NCBI GenBank assembly: GCA_012727745.1
Contig: JAAYGJ010000155.1
Coordinates: 1-9,934, forward strand
Length of the DNA stretch: 9,934 bases
Direction of reading: 5' to 3'
Source of the DNA: Clostridia bacterium
GTDB taxonomy: Bacteria > Bacillota > DSM-521 > Neomoorellales > Neomoorellaceae
A program made the translations under genes and the position numbers. Below are positions 6,158-9,934 of this stretch, one piece after another. The stretch's first letter is position 1; the number at the start of each line of letters is the position of its first letter. Under the pieces are notes generated by a model that ran no database searches, was not told the origin of the DNA, and saw only the letters and a list, made by a program, of their open reading frames with translations.

Positions 6158-6391
6158 GGTAGAAACTAGGTTCCTAAGGTTCACCAACATTAACCTTTAT
6201 TATAGATTTGTTTGACGTGATATGCTTGGATGGTATCTAACCCTTCCGACCTAAAAATAGATAAGATGGCATCATTTTTGGGTTCCTGACGGGAGTTAAT
6301 ATTGTCCTGGTTTTAAACAAAATAAAGGTTTAGTATTGGTTGGTGTAGCTGTGGTTTAGGCAGCCGAGTTTCGACTCGGCTTTGTTTTTTT
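6158..6391 (+). ncRNA. Candidate structured RNA or rny leader of about 230 nt
   Basis: The gap between recX and rny has no credible ORF. It runs from a near-consensus promoter to a strong intrinsic terminator. CACCAAC (6182-6188) can pair with GTTGGTG (6339-6345), and AACCTTTATT (6192-6201) with AATAAAGGTT (6321-6330), closing a domain of about 120 nt through 17 base pairs split by an asymmetric internal loop. Inside, AACCC (6239-6243) can pair with GGGTT (6280-6284). GGTTTAG occurs twice (6328-6334, 6353-6359), and CCTAAA (6250-6255) could pair with TTTAGG (6355-6360) instead, hinting at alternative folds near the terminator. I cannot match it to a riboswitch, T-box or 6S class. Two readings fit: a stand-alone small RNA, or an attenuated leader controlling rny. 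Confidence 0.55.
6363..6391 (+). terminator. Intrinsic terminator with UUCG tetraloop just before rny
   Basis: GCCGAGT (6363-6369), loop TTCG (6370-6373) and ACTCGGC (6374-6380) form a perfect 7-bp stem with an ultra-stable tetraloop. It is followed by the T-rich tract TTTGTTTTTTT (6381-6391). The rny ribosome binding site starts only 3 nt later, so the rny message must come from readthrough or from controlled antitermination. Confidence 0.88.
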
Positions 6392-6398
6392 ATGGGAG

Positions 6399-7943
6399 GT
6401 GAAAACAATAGATTATATAATTATTTATGTTGTAATAGCTATTCTGTTTGGGACGGCAGCAGGTTATGCTATTCGTAAGTACCTGGCTGAGGCCAAAATA
6501 GCTTCAGCTGAGAAAGCTGCTGCTGCTATTGTGGAAGAAGCAAAAAAGGATGCCGAAGCCAAAAAGAGAGAAGCTCTCCTGGAGGCAAAAGAAGAAGCTC
6601 ACCGTTTGCGTCATGAGGTGGAGCGGGAAAACCGGGAAAGGCGTAATGAGTTGCAACGATTGGAACGGCGTCTGTTGCAAAAAGAAGAGGCCCTTGACCG
6701 GAAAGCGGAAACTATAGAGCGTAGAGAAACAATTTTACATCGCCAGGAAGAAGCTGTCCAGAGGTTAAGGGAAGAATTAGAGGAGCTAAACCAAAAACAG
6801 CTCAGTGAACTGGAACGCATATCTTGTTTATCTACCGAAGAGGCAAAAGCTATTTTGCTGCGTAATGTTGAAGAGGAAATAAAGCATGAGGCAGCCATGC
6901 TGATAAAACAAGTAGAAACTGAGGCTAAAGAGGAAGCTGAAAAGAGGGCTCGGGAGATTATTACCCACGCCATTCAACATTGTGCTGCTGATTATGTAGC
7001 TGAGGCAACTGTATCAGTGGTTAATTTGCCCAATGATGAGATGAAAGGACGAATTATCGGGCGAGAGGGGCGCAATATTCGTGCCTTGGAGACAATGACT
7101 GGCGTAGATATTATCATTGACGATACCCCGGAAGCTGTTATTCTGTCTTGCTTCGACCCCATACGTCGGGAAATCGCCAGGATTGCCCTGGAGAAATTAA
7201 TAATTGATGGTCGTATTCATCCGGCCAGGATTGAGGAGACAGTTGAAAAAGCCAAACGTGAGTTAGAGCAAAGGATACGCGAAGAAGGCGAACGGGCTAT
7301 ATTTGAAGTTGGTATTCATAGCCTGCACCCTGAACTAATACGCCTGTTAGGCAAATTGAGGTATCGTACCAGCTATGGTCAAAATGTCCTCAAGCATTCC
7401 GTGGAAGTGGCTTTCCTGACGGGTGCTATGGCAGCAGAGTTAGGTCTTGATGTCCAACTGGCCAAGCGAGCCGGTTTATTGCACGATATCGGCAAAGCGG
7501 TTGATTTTGAGGTAGAAGGCCCCCATGTGGAACTAGGCGTGGAACTGGCCAAAAAATACCGGGAGGCTTCTGAGGTTATTCACGCCATTGAAGCCCACCA
7601 TGGTGATGTTGAGCCGCGCAGCATTTATGCTGGTCTGGTACAGGCTGCTGACGCGATTTCTGCTGCTCGTCCCGGGGCCAGACGGGAGACGCTGGAGGCA
7701 TATATAAAACGCCTGGAAAAGCTGGAAAGTATAGCCGACTCTTTTGCCGGGGTAGAAAAATCATATGCCATTCAGGCCGGACGGGAAATTCGAATTTTAG
7801 TCAAGCCTGATAAGATTGATGACGCTATGGCAGTACGCCTGGCAAGAGATATAGTGAAAAAGATTGAAAAGGAAATGGAATATCCTGGACAAATCAAAGT
7901 AGTGGTAATTCGCGAGACACGGGCGGTTGAATATGCAAAATAA
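6399..7943 (+). CDS. rny: Ribonuclease Y
   Basis: RNase Y is the membrane-anchored endoribonuclease that starts mRNA decay in many Firmicutes. Numbering is from GTG 6399. A hydrophobic anchor lies at about 5-24. A long charged coiled coil runs over about 30-200, rich in E, K and R. A KH domain follows with GxxG loop GREG (221-224, in 'MKGRIIGREGRNIRALE'). The HD domain holds H333, the H362-D363 pair in 'LLHDIGKA', H400-H401 and D418. The length of 514 agrees with about 520 in Bacillus. The start is odd: the only strong ribosome binding site, GGGAGG (6394-6399), runs into the GTG itself, while an ATA codon at 6408 sits 8 nt downstream at ideal spacing. No ATG or TTG is available in frame nearby, so the real protein may begin at 6408 with 511 residues. 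It lies directly after a terminator and upstream of ymdB, its usual neighbour. Confidence 0.95.
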   Translation: MKTIDYIIIYVVIAILFGTAAGYAIRKYLAEAKIASAEKAAAAIVEEAKKDAEAKKREALLEAKEEAHRLRHEVERENRERRNELQRLERRLLQKEEALDRKAETIERRETILHRQEEAVQRLREELEELNQKQLSELERISCLSTEEAKAILLRNVEEEIKHEAAMLIKQVETEAKEEAEKRAREIITHAIQHCAADYVAEATVSVVNLPNDEMKGRIIGREGRNIRALETMTGVDIIIDDTPEAVILSCFDPIRREIARIALEKLIIDGRIHPARIEETVEKAKRELEQRIREEGERAIFEVGIHSLHPELIRLLGKLRYRTSYGQNVLKHSVEVAFLTGAMAAELGLDVQLAKRAGLLHDIGKAVDFEVEGPHVELGVELAKKYREASEVIHAIEAHHGDVEPRSIYAGLVQAADAISAARPGARRETLEAYIKRLEKLESIADSFAGVEKSYAIQAGREIRILVKPDKIDDAMAVRLARDIVKKIEKEMEYPGQIKVVVIRETRAVEYAK

Positions 7944-7949
7944 TTCAAT

Positions 7950-7984
7950 GGCAGGGATGGGCAAAAACATTTACCATCTCTGCC
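7950..7984 (+). terminator. Stem-loop after rny, possible weak terminator or RNA-processing hairpin
   Basis: The arms 7950-7960 (GGCAGGGATGG) and 7974-7984 (CCATCTCTGCC) pair over 11 bp with one G-U pair and a 13-nt loop, 6 bp after the rny stop. The following TTAAATTT is only a partial T-tract, so termination may be incomplete. It may protect the rny 3' end while allowing some readthrough to the next gene. Confidence 0.5.
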
Positions 7985-8016
7985 TTAAATTTCGCCCTGG
8001 TAGGGGGACAAGGTAA

Positions 8017-8043
8017 GCAGGAATTTGTATTTGAATGCAGAAA
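8017..8043 (+). promoter_or_regulatory. Sigma-H-type promoter upstream of the unknown gene at 8089
   Basis: GCAGGAATT at 8017-8025 is a full match to RNAGGAWWW. After 11 bp, GCAGAAA at 8037-8043 matches RNNGAAT at six of seven positions. The element lies in the 145-bp gap after rny, and a start near 8050 leaves a leader of about 40-50 nt. Its first six bases are identical to the element before thpR. Confidence 0.5.
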
Positions 8044-8088
8044 TAGAGACATTATGGTTATCAGATATTACATAATAGTCGGGGGCAG

Positions 8089-8616
8089 GTGTTTACCTTG
8101 GGCCTGAAATACAAAAACGGCGGCGAAGTAGCTGATAGTATTGGCCTGTTAATATCAATTTTAGTTCGTTTTCCTGAAGTAGGTACGATAAATTATGAAC
8201 CTAGGGACCAGGTATTGCGATTTACTTTTATGCTGAACCAGCCCCTGAAGGAAGATGAGCTGGAGCAGTTTAACAGTAAGTTTCGCAAGTCGCTAGAAAT
8301 TTATAATTTCCTGGAAGGCAGACAGCCGAGGGTTATTAATCTGAAATATACGCCTTATGACCAATTAATGTCCCTGGAGATACAGCGGGATGTAAATTCA
8401 CTATCAAGGGATGAAATTGGTTTAATAATAGCTTTGGTAAGAGAAACGTTTGAGACACGCCTGGTCTTTGAAAACAATGACCAGATAATGGAAGAAGAAT
8501 TGCTTATCCAAGAGGAATTAATTGATCGTATGCTGGAGAGCGTCAGGGGTACGGTACCACAGCGGCAGCTGATTGCTTTCCGGGAAGAGGGCCGGGTTAT
8601 GGTGTTTAATAAATAG
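8089..8616 (+). CDS. Protein of unknown function between rny and ymdB
   Basis: I do not recognise a named family. The product is about 175 residues and soluble, with no signal peptide, membrane span or cysteine. The N-terminal half suggests an alpha/beta fold ('ADSIGLLISILVRFPEVGTINYEPRDQVLRFTFML', broken here by description only as helix then two strands). The middle is a charged segment ('LKEDELEQFNSKFRKSLEIY'), then 'SLSRDEIGLIIALVRETF', then an acidic helix 'NDQIMEEELLIQEELIDRML'. The start is uncertain: GTG 8089 has GGGGG only 3 nt away, whereas in-frame TTG 8098 has AGGTG (8087-8091) at 6 nt spacing, giving 172 residues. A sigma-H-like promoter precedes it, and ymdB begins 41 bp after its stop. 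The position between two RNA-turnover genes suggests, as inference only, a link to RNase Y/YmdB function or early sporulation. Confidence 0.85.
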   Translation: MFTLGLKYKNGGEVADSIGLLISILVRFPEVGTINYEPRDQVLRFTFMLNQPLKEDELEQFNSKFRKSLEIYNFLEGRQPRVINLKYTPYDQLMSLEIQRDVNSLSRDEIGLIIALVRETFETRLVFENNDQIMEEELLIQEELIDRMLESVRGTVPQRQLIAFREEGRVMVFNK

Positions 8617-8657
8617 CTCCCGGGTATAAACTTTCAGTGTAAATAAAGGAGATTTTA

Positions 8658-9455
8658 ATGAGAATTTTAATGTTGGGTGATGTAGTAGGGCGGCCAGGCC
8701 GTAAAGCAGTGCGAGAGCTATTGCCGCAGTTACTGAAGGAGCACCATCCTGATTTGGTTGTCGCTAATGGCGAAAATGCTGCTGGTGGCATTGGCATTAC
8801 TAAAGATAGCGCTGACGAGCTTTTTTCCAATGGTATCGACATTTTGACCATGGGCAACCATGTGTGGGATAAGAAAGAAGCCTTTACGTTGCTCGAAGTG
8901 GAACAGCGTATTATCAGGCCGGCAAACTATCCCGCCGGAACTATTGGCAAAGGTTTTACAATAGTAAAAGTCAGGGATAAATTTGACACGGAAGTAAAGG
9001 TAGGGATTATCAACTTAGCCGGTCGAGTTTTTTTAGCGCCCCTGGAATGCCCTTTTCGTCTGGGGCGCAGTTTGGCTGAAAAAATACGCGAGGAAACAAA
9101 AATAATTCTAGTTGATTTTCATGCTGAAGCTACTTCAGAGAAAGCTGCCCTGGGCTGGTATCTGGATGGATGGGTGAGTGCAGTAGTAGGAACTCATACC
9201 CATATCCAGACAGCCGATGCACGAATATTGCCCAGCGGAACAGCTTATATTACCGATGTAGGCATGACTGGTCCCCGGGATTCAGTTCTGGGAGTTAAAA
9301 AGGAGCTAATAATCAAGAAGTTTTTAAGCCAATTACCTGTACGCTTTGAAGTAGCGAGTGGGCTCGTGCAACTGGAGGCGGTGTTGTTAGAAATTGATAA
9401 TGCCAGCGGGCGTACTCTGCGAATGCAGCGTATTCAGAAGTACCAGCATGTTTAA
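8658..9455 (+). CDS. ymdB: YmdB-type metallophosphoesterase (2',3'-cyclic nucleotide phosphodiesterase)
   Basis: YmdB is a dinuclear-metal phosphodiesterase. In Bacillus subtilis it hydrolyses 2',3'-cAMP in vitro, interacts functionally with RNase Y and influences motility and biofilm formation. The product is 265 residues, the standard length. The opening 'MRILMLGDVVGRPGR' supplies D8. E39-N40 lie in 'VANGENAAGGIG', N67-H68 in 'TMGNHVWD', H155 in 'VDFHAEATSEK', and H180 and H182 in 'VGTHTHIQTAD'. Together these form the expected metal-binding set. 'DVGMTGPRDSVLG' near residue 200 is also a family signature. ATG 8658 has AAAGGAG (8645-8651) at 6 nt, so the start is secure. No separate promoter is evident in the 41-bp gap, so it is probably co-transcribed with the unknown gene upstream. 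Confidence 0.96.
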   Translation: MRILMLGDVVGRPGRKAVRELLPQLLKEHHPDLVVANGENAAGGIGITKDSADELFSNGIDILTMGNHVWDKKEAFTLLEVEQRIIRPANYPAGTIGKGFTIVKVRDKFDTEVKVGIINLAGRVFLAPLECPFRLGRSLAEKIREETKIILVDFHAEATSEKAALGWYLDGWVSAVVGTHTHIQTADARILPSGTAYITDVGMTGPRDSVLGVKKELIIKKFLSQLPVRFEVASGLVQLEAVLLEIDNASGRTLRMQRIQKYQHV

Positions 9456-9531
9456 AAAGAGTATTGTTGGTAGCAAAATAATAGGCAAAGGAAGAAACAG
9501 GTTATAAAAATTAAGGAATTTTTATAAAATA

Positions 9532-9558
9532 AAAGGAATTACTTTGGCTATATAGAAG
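9532..9558 (+). promoter_or_regulatory. Sigma-H-type promoter upstream of spoVS
   Basis: AAAGGAATT at 9532-9540 matches RNAGGAWWW fully, and after 11 bp ATAGAAG at 9552-9558 matches RNNGAAT at six of seven positions. In Bacillus subtilis spoVS is under sigma-H control, which supports the call. A second AAGGAATT copy at 9513-9520 lies exactly 20 bp upstream. The surrounding 9456-9612 is AT-rich and otherwise contains no gene that I can support. Confidence 0.6.
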
Positions 9559-9612
9559 TTTATATTTTGGGGCAAATAGGACTATTCAGAGATGGCATAA
9601 GGGGGGCAGTAA

Positions 9613-9873
9613 ATGGAAATACTTAAGGTTGCAGCCAAATCAAACCCGAATTCTGTTGCCGGGGCATTAGCTGGAATTTTGCGGGAAAGAGGTGATGTAG
9701 AAATTCAGGCAATAGGTGCCGGCGCTCTTAACCAGGCAGTTAAGGCGGTGGCTATTGCCAGGGGATTTGTAGCCCCAAGTGGTATTGACCTTGTTTGCAT
9801 TCCTGCCTTTGTTGACATTGAGATTGACGGCGATGAACGAACGGCTATAAAATTAATTATTGCCAGGCGCTAA
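9613..9873 (+). CDS. spoVS: Stage V sporulation protein S
   Basis: SpoVS is a small Alba-fold protein needed for progression of sporulation through stage V and coat assembly in Bacillus. The product is 86 residues, the exact family length. The sequence is clearly recognisable: 'MEILKVAAKSNPNSVAGALAG', then 'VEIQAIGAGALNQAVKAVAIARGFVAPSGIDLVCIPAF', then a charged strand 'IEIDGDERTAIKLIIARR'. The ATG at 9613 follows AAGGGGGG (9599-9606) with 6 nt spacing. A sigma-H-like promoter precedes it and a strong terminator follows within 6 bp of the stop, so it can form a one-gene unit while also lying at the end of the rny-ymdB cluster. Confidence 0.97.
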   Translation: MEILKVAAKSNPNSVAGALAGILRERGDVEIQAIGAGALNQAVKAVAIARGFVAPSGIDLVCIPAFVDIEIDGDERTAIKLIIARR

Positions 9874-9878
9874 AAAAA

Positions 9879-9911
9879 GCCTGCTCGCCTAAAAAAGCGA
9901 GCAGGCTTTTT
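9879..9911 (+). terminator. Strong intrinsic terminator after spoVS, probably bidirectional
   Basis: GCCTGCTCGC (9879-9888) and GCGAGCAGGC (9897-9906) form a perfect 10-bp GC-rich stem with an 8-nt loop, followed by TTTTT (9907-9911). The seven A residues before the 5' arm (9872-9878) give a T-tract on the opposite strand as well, so it can also stop transcription coming from the right. Confidence 0.94.
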
Positions 9912-9934
9912 AAAAGTTATTCCTGGCTATGAAA

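Noticed and set aside
6212..6240. TTGACG (6212-6217) with TATCTA (6234-6239) as an internal promoter
   Set aside because: The -10 match is only three of six, and the segment is better explained as the interior of the structured RNA domain.
6165..6294. Possible guanidine-I (ykkC) riboswitch, because CTAGGTTCC and GACGGGAG resemble two of its conserved pieces
   Set aside because: The spacing between the pieces is far too long, the CTGGTCCGAGAG-like element is missing, and the downstream gene is rny, not a guanidine carrier or exporter.
6158..6391. T-box leader or 6S RNA
   Set aside because: There is no AGGGTGGNACCGCG-like T-box sequence. The long-range pairing resembles 6S only in outline, and I could not identify its conserved central bubble, so no class name is given.
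6392..6478. Short ORF from ATG 6392 (about 28 codons) overlapping the rny start in another frame
   Set aside because: Its ATG precedes the GGGAGG site, it has no ribosome binding site of its own and it follows the terminator T-tract directly, so translation is unlikely.
6611..6973. Serine-rich - strand frame opposite the RNase Y coiled coil
   Set aside because: Its composition is just the complement of the repetitive Glu/Lys/Arg codons of the coiled coil.

Overview
The window reads as chromosomal core DNA from an endospore-forming, thermophile-like or anaerobic Firmicute, close in layout to the Peptococcaceae/Moorella/Desulfotomaculum group. The reasons are the order rodZ - rimO - ... - thpR - recA - recX - rny - (unknown gene) - ymdB - spoVS, frequent GTG/TTG starts, strong purine-rich ribosome binding sites, and the sporulation gene spoVS. 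All genes lie on the + strand. I see no tRNA, rRNA, CRISPR, phage or insertion-sequence signature.

Layout. 1-392: 3' end of a RodZ-like cell-shape gene, overlapping rimO (385-1722). 1782-3802: a two-gene unit with its own promoter, made of a small single-pass membrane protein of unknown family followed by a short FtsH-like AAA+/M41 membrane protease that has no extracytoplasmic domain. From general knowledge of related genomes, pgsA and cinA often occupy this position. 3871-4422: thpR. 4612-6145: recA and recX, overlapping by 20 bp. 6146-6398: a non-coding interval with a near-consensus sigma-A promoter, a long-range inverted repeat and a strong UUCG-loop terminator, so probably a structured RNA of about 230 nt. 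6399-7943: rny (RNase Y), whose ribosome binding site points to an AUA start codon. 8089-8616: a conserved-looking gene of unknown function. 8658-9455: ymdB. 9613-9873: spoVS, closed by a strong terminator at 9879-9911.

How the genes fit together. recA/recX form a recombination module. rny and ymdB are a known pair (RNase Y and its partner phosphoesterase) in RNA turnover and the choice between sporulation, biofilm and motility. thpR is another RNA end-processing enzyme. rimO modifies ribosomal protein S12. Three intergenic regions carry elements matching the sigma-H consensus RNAGGAWWW-N11/12-RNNGAAT: upstream of thpR (perfect), of the unknown gene at 8089 (one mismatch) and of spoVS (one mismatch). 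This suggests that part of the cluster is switched on together at the transition to sporulation.

The items most worth following are the RNA candidate ahead of rny, the probable non-canonical rny start, the set of sigma-H-like promoters, the FtsH-like protease with its membrane partner, and the unknown gene between rny and ymdB.
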